Below, in pieces: positions 1-8,436 of a stretch of 35,430 nucleotides of DNA. The position numbers were made by a program, and so were the translations under genes. A model generated the notes under the pieces. It saw only the letters and a program-made list of their open reading frames with translations. It was not told where the DNA came from and made no database searches. The first letter of the stretch is position 1. The number at the start of each line of letters is the position of its first letter. Origin of the DNA: Chloroflexota bacterium (GTDB lineage Bacteria > Chloroflexota > Chloroflexia > QHBQ01); assembly GCA_025355955.1 (NCBI GenBank), contig JANXYP010000199.1, positions 1 to 35,430 of the forward strand, given 5' to 3'.

Positions 1-16
1 AGCGGCTGAAATGTTA

Positions 17-108
17 TACCAATTAGCCAGGGTGATGCTCTAGTTCTGTAGGGGCGAACCGTTGTTCGCCCTGGCTCAACCTATAAAGGCACCACCGCTA
101 ATTGGTGT
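17..108. mobile_element. Miniature inverted-repeat element, family A, single copy
   Basis: The ends TACCAATTAGC (17-27) and GCTAATTGGTG (97-107) are inverted repeats. The inside carries the palindromic core CGAACCGTTGTTCG with flanks GTAGGGG and CCCTGGC. The reverse complement matches the element at 30799-30962 over its whole length, apart from a core duplication there. There is no coding capacity, so if it moves it must be mobilised in trans. The element stops just before the hflX ORF. Confidence 0.7.
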
Positions 109-119
109 AAGGACGAACC

Positions 120-1571
120 ATGGTTCGCCTTACGGCCCATCTCCTAATCATTCCCTTTCAGAGCAAAAGGAGCAAGCATATTAACACCCATCCTAACGGC
201 AATACCTCACCTAACGGCCACCTCAGCGGCGTAACCGCGCCTACAGAGAGCCTGATCATCCGCCAGTTGCCACCCTATCCTACCAAGAACCCACTCGAGA
301 AAGCATTGCTGGTTGGGGTTGAACACGGCAACAAGCAGTTGTGGGATATCCAGGACTCGCTGGACGAGCTAGAACAACTGGCTGCCACCGCTAATGTGGA
401 GGTAGTGGGGGTGATTACCCAGAAGCTGGATAACCCCAACCCTGCCACCTTCGTCGGCAAGGGCAAGCTGGAGGAGATCGTCAGCCTAACTGAGCAGCTT
501 GGCGTGGAAGTGGTCATCTTCGACGAAGAACTCTCCCCCGGCCAGCTTCGTAACATCGAAGCCCAACTAAACGTCAAGGTAATCGACCGCACCGCCCTTA
601 TCCTCGACATCTTCGCCGCCCGCGCCCAGACCCGTGAGGGCCGCCTGCAGGTGGAACTGGCGCAGATGGAATATCGCCTACCGCGCCTGACCCGGATGTG
701 GACCCACCTGGCTCGCCAGGGCAGCGGCGCATCGGGCGCGGGCGTGGGGCTGCGTGGCCCCGGCGAGACTCAGCTTGAGGTCGACCGCCGCGATGCCCGC
801 ACCCGCGTCTCACACATCAAGCACGAGCTTGAGGACGTTCACGCCCACCGCGAACTCTACCGCCAGCGGCGCAAGCGCGAGGGGCTGCCTGTGGTCGCGA
901 TCGTCGGCTACACCAATGCGGGCAAGAGTACCCTGCTCAACGCACTGACCTCCGCTGGCGTGCTGGCCGAGAACAAGCTGTTCGCCACCCTCGACCCTAC
1001 CACTCGCCAGCTAGACCTGCCCAATGGCCGCCAGGCATTGATTACCGATACAGTCGGCTTCATCCAGCGCCTGCCCACCACCCTCGTCGCCGCTTTCCGC
1101 GCCACGCTAGAGGAGATCAACGAGGCCGACATCCTGCTCCACATCCTCGACATCACCCACCCCAACGCCCAGGAGCAGACGGAAACCGTCAACATGGTGC
1201 TGAAGGAACTGGGCGCGGGCGACAAGCCGCGCATTGTTGCGCTAAACAAGATTGATATGCTCGAACTGCCTGCCGACACCGCTAGCTTTAGCAAGCAAAT
1301 CACCGACGACCTCGGCCTGCCCGCTGACTACATCCCGATCAGCGCGGCTACCGGCATCGGCCTCGATCGGCTGCGCGCCGCCCTTGCCGTCGAGCTGGAC
1401 CGCCAGTTGCTCGAGCTGCGCGTCACCATCCCCTACCAGAGCAGCGATCTGGTCGCCCTCTTCCATGAGAAGGGTCGCGTCCTCACCGAAGAATACACCG
1501 ACAGTGGCACCCGCATCACCGGCAAGCTGCCCACCCGCTACTCCGCCCAGTTCGAGCCGTATCGCGGCTAG
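120..1571 (+). CDS. hflX: GTPase HflX
   Basis: HflX is a ribosome-associated GTPase of the TRAFAC class; in other bacteria it splits stalled or heat-damaged 70S ribosomes. The HflX N-terminal domain starts near residue 57 and includes the glycine-rich GKGKLEE segment. The G domain has G1 GYTNAGKS (263-270), G2 FATLDPTTR, G3 DTVGF followed by the family-typical QRLPTTLVAAFRATLEE, G4 NKID and G5 SAATGIG. The length of 483 aa is slightly above the usual 420-450. The first 55 residues are low-complexity and look unlike the family. The ATG at 120 sits in a palindrome (GTAAGGACGAACC/GGTTCGCCTTAC) next to a repeat, so the true start may lie downstream. An AAAAGGAG sequence lies near 167-174, but no ATG follows it at normal spacing. 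The identification is firm; the start is not. Confidence 0.93.
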   Translation: MVRLTAHLLIIPFQSKRSKHINTHPNGNTSPNGHLSGVTAPTESLIIRQLPPYPTKNPLEKALLVGVEHGNKQLWDIQDSLDELEQLAATANVEVVGVITQKLDNPNPATFVGKGKLEEIVSLTEQLGVEVVIFDEELSPGQLRNIEAQLNVKVIDRTALILDIFAARAQTREGRLQVELAQMEYRLPRLTRMWTHLARQGSGASGAGVGLRGPGETQLEVDRRDARTRVSHIKHELEDVHAHRELYRQRRKREGLPVVAIVGYTNAGKSTLLNALTSAGVLAENKLFATLDPTTRQLDLPNGRQALITDTVGFIQRLPTTLVAAFRATLEEINEADILLHILDITHPNAQEQTETVNMVLKELGAGDKPRIVALNKIDMLELPADTASFSKQITDDLGLPADYIPISAATGIGLDRLRAALAVELDRQLLELRVTIPYQSSDLVALFHEKGRVLTEEYTDSGTRITGKLPTRYSAQFEPYRG

Positions 1572-1580
1572 GGCTTGCGA

Positions 1581-1605
1581 ATTGCAGATTGTAGATTGCA
1601 GATTG
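1581..1605. repeat. Heptanucleotide tandem repeat (ATTGCAG)
   Basis: Three 7-nt units, ATTGCAG, ATTGTAG and ATTGCAG, followed by ATTG, directly after the hflX stop codon. The same unit recurs at 15286-15308. Confidence 0.75.
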
Positions 1606-1628
1606 GGTTGGTGGCTGGGCGCATCATC

Positions 1629-1650
1629 AGGGCGGGATTTATCCCGCCCT
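1629..1650. repeat. Perfect 22-bp palindrome, possible hflX terminator
   Basis: AGGGCGGGAT and ATCCCGCCCT pair in a 10-bp stem with a TT loop. It is 58 nt after the hflX stop. No clear T-run follows on the plus strand, so a terminator role is uncertain. The motif resembles the palindromic core of the dispersed repeats in this window. Confidence 0.5.
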
Positions 1651-1695
1651 TCCGTCCCTTCCCTTTGCTACTGAAACTAGAAACCTCAACCCCTA

Positions 1696-3192
1696 ATGCG
1701 CCAACTCAAAAATCAAAACTCAAAACTCAAAACTACTCTCCTCTTCCTGATGGTGATCGTGAGCCTGGCAGGGTGCAACCTCAACCCCGATCCGTCCACT
1801 CCCCAGCCGACTGCTGCCTTGTTCGCAACGGTGACACCGTTTGCAAGCGCGACTGGCACAATTACCACCACGGTTGCGCTCACGCCGACCGACACGCTCA
1901 CGCCTTATCCCACCTCTACCCCCATCACCCTGACCCAGCCAACCATCACGCCACCGCCCAGCGACACACCGCCGCCTAGCGACACCCCTATCCCGCCTCC
2001 TGGCAACACGCCTATCCTGCTGCCCAGTGACACACCTTTCCCACCGCCTGGCGACACACCGATACCGCCCAGCGTCACACCGTTGCCAGCCGCGCCCCCC
2101 ACAAGCACGCCGCTGCCTCAGCCACCGCCGCACACCCACCCCACAGCTACCGAGCCGCGCCCTCACCCCCGACCGACGCGAGTGCCGAATGCCGCTAGCC
2201 CGCCGCTGGCGACAATCGCGCCAACCGCCAGCGCTTCCGCCGCCAGTGCGTGGCTGACCGCTAGCACCGCGCACTATACCTTCTACTACCTACCTAACAC
2301 TCCTGCCCAGCGCGATCTCAGCAAGTTGGAAGGTTGGGCCGAGCAGGGGCTGAAGGTCGTTTCGGCTAAGAGCGAAATTACCCCCAGCGTGCAGATGAAG
2401 ATTTACCTGGTGCCGCGTATCTTCTGGCAAAGCGGCGCGGCCTACGGTCAGGAGATCCTGCTGGCCTATCCGGATCGCAACTACACCTCGGTGGAGGTGC
2501 CGCTTGCCATTCAGCACGAGACTACCCACGCGCTTGCCGCGACGATTGTGCATGGGAACAACGTGGGTGGACTACTTGGCGAAGGCTTTGCGGTATGGGC
2601 CACTGGCGGTCACTACCACCATGAAGACCTGCTGGCGCTCGCTGCCACTCTCACCGACGAGAATCAGAATTACTACATTCCGCTTACTGCGCTGCGTAAG
2701 GACTTTTACGGTGCACAGCACGAGATCGCCTACCTCGAAGGCGGCGCATACGACCAGTGGCTGATTGACAGCTACGGCATGGCGAAGTTCAAGCAGTATT
2801 TCGACCAGCCCGACAACCCCCTACCTCTGCTGGGCAAGAGCAACGCCCAACTGGAAACCGCCTGGTTGACCGCGCTGAAGGCTACACCGCACACCGCCGC
2901 TGATGTGCGCTATGTGCAGCTTCAGGTGCGCTACTATGACGTGATGCGGGTGTACGAAACCAACAAAGACCCCGATGCGCGCTACTTGCCAGCGCAGCAG
3001 CCCTCGGATTGGACTACCGCTATCCTCAGCCACTTCCTTGCCCCAGCCAGCAGCCCGACCAACCTCGCGCTCGAAAACAAGCTGATCGCCGCCGGTAACG
3101 CCATCATCAGCCGCGACATGAATACTGCCTCGGCATTGCTCGATCAGGTGGCTAGCGCGGCGGCTAACTTACATTTACTGGTACCACGCTGA
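1696..3192 (+). CDS. Lipoprotein with peptidase MA-like (gluzincin) domain
   Basis: Probable surface-anchored zinc metallopeptidase. Residues 1-27 form a lipoprotein signal ending in lipobox LAGC (Cys27). Residues about 40-175 are a Pro/Thr/Ser-rich spacer with repeated PPPSDTP-type units that would hold the catalytic domain away from the membrane. The C-terminal domain has HETTH (274-278) and, 17 residues later, Glu296 in GEGFAVW. This is the HExxH...E gluzincin layout, and the following GGAYDQWLIDSYG segment resembles the peptidase MA family. The zinc ligands His274, His278 and Glu296 are all present. There is no good ribosome-binding site before ATG 1696, and the signal-peptide n-region is encoded by a heptanucleotide repeat (1704-1734). 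The next in-frame ATG would leave too short a signal. Substrate unknown. Confidence 0.8.
   Translation: MRQLKNQNSKLKTTLLFLMVIVSLAGCNLNPDPSTPQPTAALFATVTPFASATGTITTTVALTPTDTLTPYPTSTPITLTQPTITPPPSDTPPPSDTPIPPPGNTPILLPSDTPFPPPGDTPIPPSVTPLPAAPPTSTPLPQPPPHTHPTATEPRPHPRPTRVPNAASPPLATIAPTASASAASAWLTASTAHYTFYYLPNTPAQRDLSKLEGWAEQGLKVVSAKSEITPSVQMKIYLVPRIFWQSGAAYGQEILLAYPDRNYTSVEVPLAIQHETTHALAATIVHGNNVGGLLGEGFAVWATGGHYHHEDLLALAATLTDENQNYYIPLTALRKDFYGAQHEIAYLEGGAYDQWLIDSYGMAKFKQYFDQPDNPLPLLGKSNAQLETAWLTALKATPHTAADVRYVQLQVRYYDVMRVYETNKDPDARYLPAQQPSDWTTAILSHFLAPASSPTNLALENKLIAAGNAIISRDMNTASALLDQVASAAANLHLLVPR
1704..1734. repeat. Heptanucleotide tandem repeat (ACTCAAA), translated
   Basis: Units ACTCAAA, AATCAAA, ACTCAAA, ACTCAAA and ACT lie inside the lipoprotein gene. 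They encode the Lys/Asn/Gln-rich n-region of its signal peptide. Confidence 0.75.
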
Positions 3193-4132
3193 ACACCTCC
3201 CCAATGTCACTGGTAGCCTGTCCAGCGTATTTGTAACTGAGGAGCGGGATGTCTGGGTTGTAGGTAGCCAGGCGACAAGCACGCTGGTTATGCACTGGCA
3301 TGACAGGAGCCTTGATGATAGAAGTTCCTGGGATGTGATGACGAGTCAGAATCCGGGCGAGTACAATTCACTTCTAGCAGTTGGTGCACTGCCCGGCATC
3401 ATCGCGGGGCCGATCACCAGCGTTTGGGTGGTGGGTAGCTCCAATGCTAATACTCTGGTTGAGGATGTTAAGGCATCTAGCGATATATCAGCTCATACAT
3501 CTTCTACAAGCTATGAAGTACATACAGTAGATCCAACAACTCACAGAACGAAAGGATACAAGGCAGGTAGCGCTGGCGAAACTGGTGCTATCGTTTTGTC
3601 TTTTGGGCAAACGCTGCGGATAGGGACACAGTATGGAGCATCTGTGTACGGTACGCCAAGTACCACAGCAGTCATCGGGCAGATGGCAAAGAGCTTTGCT
3701 GATGGATATCACAAGGGTTTCATACAAACGGGGATGAGATGTCCTGGCATAAGTGTATGTACTACAATTGCAGTAGGTATAACTAACAATCATGATTACG
3801 GCCCTCCTGCGCTAAATCTCAGCGATGCACAGGCTTGGTCAGATATGGTTACAGACATTAAAAACTATATTTCCACAAAAGGCTATAGCGAAATTCAAAT
3901 TGCCGCTGCAATAGATGCTGAGCCTGACTGGAGTAGCTATTCAGACGCTGCGGCCTGGCAGTCTGCCTACCTTAGCCATCATACATCTATCCTATATAAC
4001 TTTGGTAGTACCGATGGCTATTCCACCTGTACCTGGCGCACAAACTTTCCTTCCAGAGCAAGCGTGGCAGCTTTTGTGGTTGGAACTCAATGCGGATCCG
4101 CAGACGCTCCAAACGCTGCCTTCTGTAACTAA
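3191..4132 (+). pseudogene. Truncated secreted protein: propeller-repeat remnant plus uncharacterised C-terminal domain
   Basis: The frame is open from before 3191 through the stop at 4130-4132, but the first ATG (3290) has no ribosome-binding site and the frame runs into the end of the preceding peptidase gene. The translated start shows two copies of a DVWVVGS...TLV motif (codons from about 3248 and 3424). This is like the DVWAVG...TLVEHW repeats of exported beta-propeller proteins in Chloroflexota and Actinobacteria. The rest (from about 3550) is an uncharacterised domain with blocks such as VGITNNHDYGP and AAIDAEPDWSSY, possibly TIM-barrel-like. No signal peptide remains. Base composition is visibly more AT-rich than the neighbours. 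I read it as the 3' part of a larger gene whose 5' part was lost by deletion or recombination around 3165-3195. A short functional protein from 3290 (280 aa) cannot be excluded. Confidence 0.55.
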
Positions 4133-4167
4133 TTTTGTTGGGATGTATTGATGGGCCTTGCTCAACC

Positions 4168-4199
4168 CACAGGTGAACAACTGTTTAGCCCTACAAAGG
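4168..4199. repeat. Degenerate copy of the shared palindromic core
   Basis: The stretch around AGGTGAACAAC and TTTAGCCCTACAAAG aligns with the AGGGCGAACAAC...GGTTCGCCCCTACAGAA core of the miniature elements, with several substitutions. It lies just upstream of the 4222 lipoprotein gene. Confidence 0.45.
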
Positions 4200-4221
4200 T
4201 ACGTACTAGAGGAACATTACT

Positions 4222-4980
4222 ATGAATAACACTCAACTTCACGGAAAAGCATATCCACTGCTTTTTCTCATGAGCCTTACCTTCATCCTGGTTTCGTTGG
4301 TTGCCTGTGAAGGTAGAAAGAGTGGCCTTGGATCTGCTAAAGACAGTACCTTGAGCGCAAGCCAAGCAGTGCAACCTGGCACCGTCTCATCTCTAACACC
4401 TTCGCTCCCGCCAGCGGCACGCACAGGCGAAGCAGTGAATGCTACAATAGCGGCATTTCACACAGCGGTTGCAGATGGAGATGCCACAAGAGAGGCAACG
4501 CTAGCTCCGGCTAAAACAGCTTATGTGCAAACCGTAACGGCAGTAGCGCTAACCCCATCACCTACCGATCTCCCACTTGTACCCACCCCAACCTGGGTAA
4601 TGGGGGCGCAACTATGTGAAACCTCAGTCTCGACAAGGATGTATGAGTTTACCAGTTGCTGGATAGGGATAGTCAATGGCGAGGTGCTGGTAGTGGGTGC
4701 CGGTGTGCGGAACAGTCATAATGGGCCAATTGACCCTACCAAAGGGATAGTTGTTGTATATAGAGGGCTGGACTCTAACTGGAAGTTTTCAGACCAACAA
4801 CCAGTATCATATGACACGCCAACCGGGATAGGCGCAGTGCAGATTGCTTCGGTAAACGGCACACGCCTGGATCTGGCATCGGTGAACTGGGCAACCCCAG
4901 ATTGGTATACGCCCTGGGTTGCACATGAGCCGATAGCTACTACTTTCGACCTTGCCACCCGCCAGTTCGGCTCCCCCTAA
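4222..4980 (+). CDS. Predicted lipoprotein of unknown function
   Basis: A 252-aa protein with an AGAGGAAC ribosome-binding site 6-8 nt before ATG 4222. Residues 1-29 are a lipoprotein signal with lipobox LVAC (Cys29). A Ser/Thr/Ala/Pro-rich spacer follows to about residue 130, including TPSPTDLPLVPTPTW. The C-terminal part (about 130-252) contains WIGIVNGEVLVVGAGV, GIVVVYRG and FDLATRQ, and looks like an all-beta domain. I do not recognise a named family. It follows the decayed gene 3191-4132 and is similarly AT-rich, so both may have arrived together or be under relaxed selection. Probably attached to the outer face of the cytoplasmic membrane. Confidence 0.65.
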   Translation: MNNTQLHGKAYPLLFLMSLTFILVSLVACEGRKSGLGSAKDSTLSASQAVQPGTVSSLTPSLPPAARTGEAVNATIAAFHTAVADGDATREATLAPAKTAYVQTVTAVALTPSPTDLPLVPTPTWVMGAQLCETSVSTRMYEFTSCWIGIVNGEVLVVGAGVRNSHNGPIDPTKGIVVVYRGLDSNWKFSDQQPVSYDTPTGIGAVQIASVNGTRLDLASVNWATPDWYTPWVAHEPIATTFDLATRQFGSP

Positions 4981-4994
4981 TCGGTTCAATCGCC

Positions 4995-5087
4995 GGGGTG
5001 TGATACAAGTTATTGGGTAGCTTGTTCGCTCACCAGGGCGGGCCGCCGCCCGCCCCTACGTTTACCCAACAACTCGTAACACACCCC
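4995..5087. mobile_element. Miniature inverted-repeat element, family C, with 7-bp target duplication
   Basis: A 93-bp element with imperfect terminal inverted repeats of about 25 nt, from GGGGTGTGATACAAGTT (4995) to AACTCGTAACACACCCC (ending 5087). The direct repeat AATCGCC flanks it on both sides (4988-4994 and 5088-5094), as expected for a target-site duplication. The interior CAGGGCGGGC...GCCCGCCCCTACG is a variant of the core shared with the other elements. No coding capacity. Confidence 0.7.
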
Positions 5088-5102
5088 AATCGCCGCGTCG
5101 GT

Positions 5103-5131
5103 TTGCTTTATCCCCGTTTTTGTTGTAAAAT
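5103..5131 (+). promoter_or_regulatory. Candidate sigma-70-type promoter for the 5220 operon
   Basis: TTGCTT (5103-5108) and TAAAAT (5126-5131) are 17 nt apart, about 90 nt before the 49-aa gene. The -35 box is weak (3 of 6 matches) and the -10 box good. It lies directly downstream of the family C element. Confidence 0.4.
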
Positions 5132-5219
5132 ACCGCTAACGCCGTCAGAATACGGTGATATGACCACGCCCGCTGCTGTGGGCGCAAGTCGCATTTTGTT
5201 AAAGGAGCGTGTTACAATC

Positions 5220-5369
5220 ATGGCCGACGAGCGTATCAAGGTCAAGCCCACCGATATTGAGAAGCTGATCGAGTGGCTGCGCCAGAGCGGGCAGCCTCAG
5301 ACCCTCGAAGCCCTCAGCCGCGAGTTTATCCGCATCGCCCACGAAGAGGTCAACGGCAAAGGCCGTTAG
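5220..5369 (+). CDS. Small 49-aa conserved-looking protein
   Basis: I chose ATG 5220 over longer readings because the protein becomes well behaved from here (MADERIKVKPTDIEKLIEWL) and an AAAGGAG lies 12 nt upstream. The longer frame to 5013 runs through the family C element. The sequence is mostly helical: a helix ending in IEWLRQSG, then PQTLEALSREFIRIAHEE. This resembles half of a winged-helix or HARE-HTH fold, but the similarity is by eye only. It precedes the 602-aa gene by 90 nt in the same direction and probably belongs to the same transcript. Function unknown. Confidence 0.6.
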   Translation: MADERIKVKPTDIEKLIEWLRQSGQPQTLEALSREFIRIAHEEVNGKGR

Positions 5370-5387
5370 TGGTGAGGTTAGAAAAAT

Positions 5388-5413
5388 GTAGGGGCTTGAT
5401 TTATCACGTCCTG
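5388..5413. repeat. Degenerate palindromic core copy
   Basis: GTAGGGGCTTGATTTATCAC followed by GTCCTG is an imperfect palindrome. It is related to the 1629-1650 palindrome (GATTTATC centre) and to the core of the miniature elements. Confidence 0.4.
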
Positions 5414-5459
5414 CTGAAGGCATCACCATGGTAATACCATGATTGAATAGAGGAGATGG

Positions 5460-7268
5460 ATGGCAACAAAGACAAAGGTAGAAGAGACGGCGCAGGCTAG
5501 CACGGCGCAGCAAGATTTGGCGGATCGCGCTTACAAGCTGCTACTTCGCCGCGCCACGATCGCCGCACACGGCAGCAAGGTTAGCGCATCGCTGACGATG
5601 CTTGCCAGTGGCCTCGGCACCGATGCGGCGGCAGTCGAGACCGCGCTGGCCGCCAAGCCGCAGACCTTCAGCCGCGATGAGCGCGGCGGCGAAGTCTACT
5701 TCGGCATCGAGAAGCCCGGCCTGCACTCCGACCTGGTGGCCGACTGGAAACCACAGCACGACCTCGCGCATCGCCTCAACCCCAACGCAACTGTGATTAC
5801 CCCGGAAGAGAGCCGCCAGATGGCGGCGGAGTTCGCCCGCCGCGCCGCTGTCGCCAAGGCCGCCCGCGAACAAGCCGAGCAGGATCAACTCTTGCTTGAA
5901 CAAGAGGCAATGCGGGCAATGCAGAACGCCGCCGCTGCCCAGGTTAGCGAGAGCGAATTGTTTGCCCACTATGCCACGCCGGAGAGCAGCGCCTTTTACG
6001 AGTTGCTTGTTGATGAAGAACCAATCGCGGTCGAAGAACCGGCTATCCCGTCCTTGCCCAGCACCATCTATACCCTCAATGTCAACGGTGCGGATCAGCA
6101 AGTCGACCTTAGCGCCCCGCTCGATGAGATCAGCAGCCAGTATCAACCCGCCTTCGCTGCGTTGCTTCGCGCCGCCCTCACCGAGGACTTCCGCTTCGTC
6201 AACTTCGACGTGCAGTGGTACCTCGATGATCTGGTGGAGCGCTTCACTAAGGGCGACATTCGCCGCATCAAGGATTACCTGACCGAGACTAACGAGGCGC
6301 TCTCTGACCGCACCTTCCTCACCGACCTGTTCAACAAGCGCCCCACCGATGCTGACTACGAAACCTACCGATTCTCCCTGAATTATCGTCTGCTCAAGGA
6401 GAAGAAGGAGTTCGAGTTCGTCGGCGTGGATGATGAGCGCCTCTGGCTAACCGCCAACGCAACCGTTGTCCACCAGAAGCGCAAGGCCAGCGAAATTGGG
6501 CAGGACTATCGCTACCTTGATGAACCAGCGATGGCCGAGAGCGATGATGCAGTCAGTGGCGCAGGCGACAAGCACAAGCTGGAACACACCCTCACCTATT
6601 ACGAGTACGAAAATGGGCTGATGCCTCTCGATCAAGCAGCAGCGGGGTTCTTCCCCAAGCCGGTGCTGGACGACCAGCGTGCCGCCATCTTCCGCTTCGA
6701 GTCGCCACAACTGTACGTCACCTATCTGACCGAACTGCGCTTCCCCAGCCCCAATCGCGGGGGCTACCTGGTGGGTCTCGACGAGTTCTACCAGAATCTG
6801 GTTCCCGGCGCGACCTTCACCATCGAAGCCACGGCGCGGCCCAATGTCTACACCATCACCTTCAACCGCCTCAGCGCGCAGCAAGAAGAGCGGCTGTTGC
6901 AGGTTGATGAGAAACGCAATCGCTACATCTTCCGCCCAGTTCTCTTCAACGTGCAAACCAACCCGCAAATGCTCCTCAGCGAAGCCCGCTTTCCCCGTCT
7001 GGAGAGCCTGCACCGCTTTGATGAGGCCGAACGCAAGCGCCCCGAACTTGTAGTCAGCCGTACCTTCGAGGCAGTCGGTGATACGGTAGAGCGCGACGGC
7101 AGCAGCGTCTACTGGGCGTTGCTCGACGACCTTTTCCCCGCCGTCAACATCCAGCGGCCGTTCTCCCGCGCCTACCTGCGGGCGATCCTGACCAGCAGCC
7201 AGCATCCTTACTTCAGCCCCGACTCCGAAGGCGGCGATAGCTACTACTACGACCCAGCCAAGAAGTAG
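5460..7268 (+). CDS. 602-aa uncharacterised protein with winged-helix-like segments
   Basis: Preceded by GAGGAGATGG ending at ATG 5460. I recognise no named enzyme. Residues about 20-95 (AYKLLLRRATIAAHG through GGEVYFGIEKP) have the pattern of a winged-helix domain: two helices then a strand pair. Residues 120-165 are a long Ala/Glu/Arg-rich helix. A second region, about 245-330, contains FNKRPTDADYETYRFSLNY followed by FEFVGVDDERLW. This resembles the RPD3/HARE-type helical fold in which an FxFVG strand closes the domain. Residues 370-602 are mixed alpha/beta with no catalytic motif I can name. It is cytoplasmic, with no signal or membrane segment. With the 49-aa and HEAT-repeat neighbours it may form a lineage-specific complex; nucleic-acid or protein binding is a guess. 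Confidence 0.75.
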   Translation: MATKTKVEETAQASTAQQDLADRAYKLLLRRATIAAHGSKVSASLTMLASGLGTDAAAVETALAAKPQTFSRDERGGEVYFGIEKPGLHSDLVADWKPQHDLAHRLNPNATVITPEESRQMAAEFARRAAVAKAAREQAEQDQLLLEQEAMRAMQNAAAAQVSESELFAHYATPESSAFYELLVDEEPIAVEEPAIPSLPSTIYTLNVNGADQQVDLSAPLDEISSQYQPAFAALLRAALTEDFRFVNFDVQWYLDDLVERFTKGDIRRIKDYLTETNEALSDRTFLTDLFNKRPTDADYETYRFSLNYRLLKEKKEFEFVGVDDERLWLTANATVVHQKRKASEIGQDYRYLDEPAMAESDDAVSGAGDKHKLEHTLTYYEYENGLMPLDQAAAGFFPKPVLDDQRAAIFRFESPQLYVTYLTELRFPSPNRGGYLVGLDEFYQNLVPGATFTIEATARPNVYTITFNRLSAQQEERLLQVDEKRNRYIFRPVLFNVQTNPQMLLSEARFPRLESLHRFDEAERKRPELVVSRTFEAVGDTVERDGSSVYWALLDDLFPAVNIQRPFSRAYLRAILTSSQHPYFSPDSEGGDSYYYDPAKK

Positions 7269-7285
7269 ACGACTTCACCCTTACC

Positions 7286-7343
7286 CCTCCCCCTTTGGGG
7301 GAGGAAGGGAAGAGACATAATAGCCATCCCCTGAAGCAGGGGA
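7286..7343. repeat. Two adjacent hairpins between the 602-aa and HEAT genes
   Basis: CCTCCCCC-TTT-GGGGGAGG (7286-7304) belongs to the GC-rich repeat family of this window. TCCCCTG-AAG-CAGGGGA (7327-7343) is a second perfect stem. Neither has a convincing T-run, so they are more likely repeats or mRNA-processing structures than terminators. Confidence 0.5.
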
Positions 7344-7431
7344 AGTAGCAACACTGGATGATACCCCCCTGCAAGGTTATTCGTTATAAATATAGAGCAA
7401 AAACCAATCTACAATTTGGAGACCCCGACTA

Positions 7432-8433
7432 ATGCGTAATCCCGATGTGAAGTACAACCTGCCCATTTCGCAGCTCGATCTGTCCGCCGATGGTGAAGAC
7501 CGCAGCGTCCTCACCCCCCGCTTCGTTACATACCTCGAGCGGCTGGTTAGCGGTAGCGAACAACCCGCCATTCGCGAACTTACCTTCCTGTCCGACCTGA
7601 GCGCAGTGGAGCGCCGCGAATTGGCGGCCCGCTGGAGCCAGATCCCGGTCGAACGCCGCCACCGCATCGTTAGCAATCTGGCGCAGTTGGCTGAGGACAA
7701 CGTGGAGTATGACTTTGATAACCTCTGCCTGCAAGCGATTGACGATAGTGATGCCGCAGTTCGTAAATCCGCCGCCGACGGCCTGTGGGAGAGTGAGCGC
7801 TCGTCCGCGCTAAACAGCCTGCTCGATCACGTCGCCACCGACCCATCACCCGAAGTGCGGGCAGCCGCAGCGCTGTCGCTCGGTCACTTCGCCTATCGAG
7901 CCGAGATCGGCAAGCTGCGCCCTTATCAGCAGCAGCGCTTGCGCGACACCTTGCTAGCGGTTTACAATGATGCCAGCCAGCCGATCGAGGTTCGCCGCCG
8001 CGCCATCGAGGCGGTTGCCTATCTCAGCGATGACGAGAGTATTTTTGCTGCAATTGGTGATGCTTATCGCAGTGATGAAGCGCAGATGCAGGCGAGCGCG
8101 GTTCACGCGATGGGCCGCAACATGGATGCCCGCTGGCTGGACACGGTGTTGGCTGAGATGGACAGCCGCTCTGTCGAAATGCGCTATGAGGCGGCCCGTG
8201 CTGCTGGCGAACTGAATGATCGGCGCGTCGTTCCCCAATTGATGGGATTGCTGGGCGATCGGGATACTGAGGTCAACTTGGCCGCGATCTGGTCGTTGGG
8301 ACAGATCGGTGGTGCGGCGGCCACTGGAGCGCTCAAGCGCCTGACGCAGAGCGAAGATAAGGCGATTAGCGATGCCGCCCAGGATGCGCTCGCCGAAGCT
8401 GGCCTCGCCGACGGCCCGCCAGGGGTACTTTAA
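7432..8433 (+). CDS. HEAT-repeat protein
   Basis: A 333-aa cytoplasmic protein, with GGAG about 10 nt before ATG 7432. From residue about 60 it is built of repeated two-helix HEAT/PBS-lyase-type units, for example DDSDAAVRKSAADGLWES, SPEVRAAAALSLGHFA, IEVRRRAIEAVAYL, SVEMRYEAARAAGELND and DTEVNLAAIWSLGQIG. Seven or so units give a curved scaffold typical of protein-protein binding. There is no catalytic domain. It follows the 602-aa gene after 163 nt and ends 3 nt before the aminotransferase gene, so it is probably co-transcribed with the latter. The partner is unknown; the 602-aa neighbour is the natural candidate. Confidence 0.85.
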   Translation: MRNPDVKYNLPISQLDLSADGEDRSVLTPRFVTYLERLVSGSEQPAIRELTFLSDLSAVERRELAARWSQIPVERRHRIVSNLAQLAEDNVEYDFDNLCLQAIDDSDAAVRKSAADGLWESERSSALNSLLDHVATDPSPEVRAAAALSLGHFAYRAEIGKLRPYQQQRLRDTLLAVYNDASQPIEVRRRAIEAVAYLSDDESIFAAIGDAYRSDEAQMQASAVHAMGRNMDARWLDTVLAEMDSRSVEMRYEAARAAGELNDRRVVPQLMGLLGDRDTEVNLAAIWSLGQIGGAAATGALKRLTQSEDKAISDAAQDALAEAGLADGPPGVL

Positions 8434-8436
8434 TCC

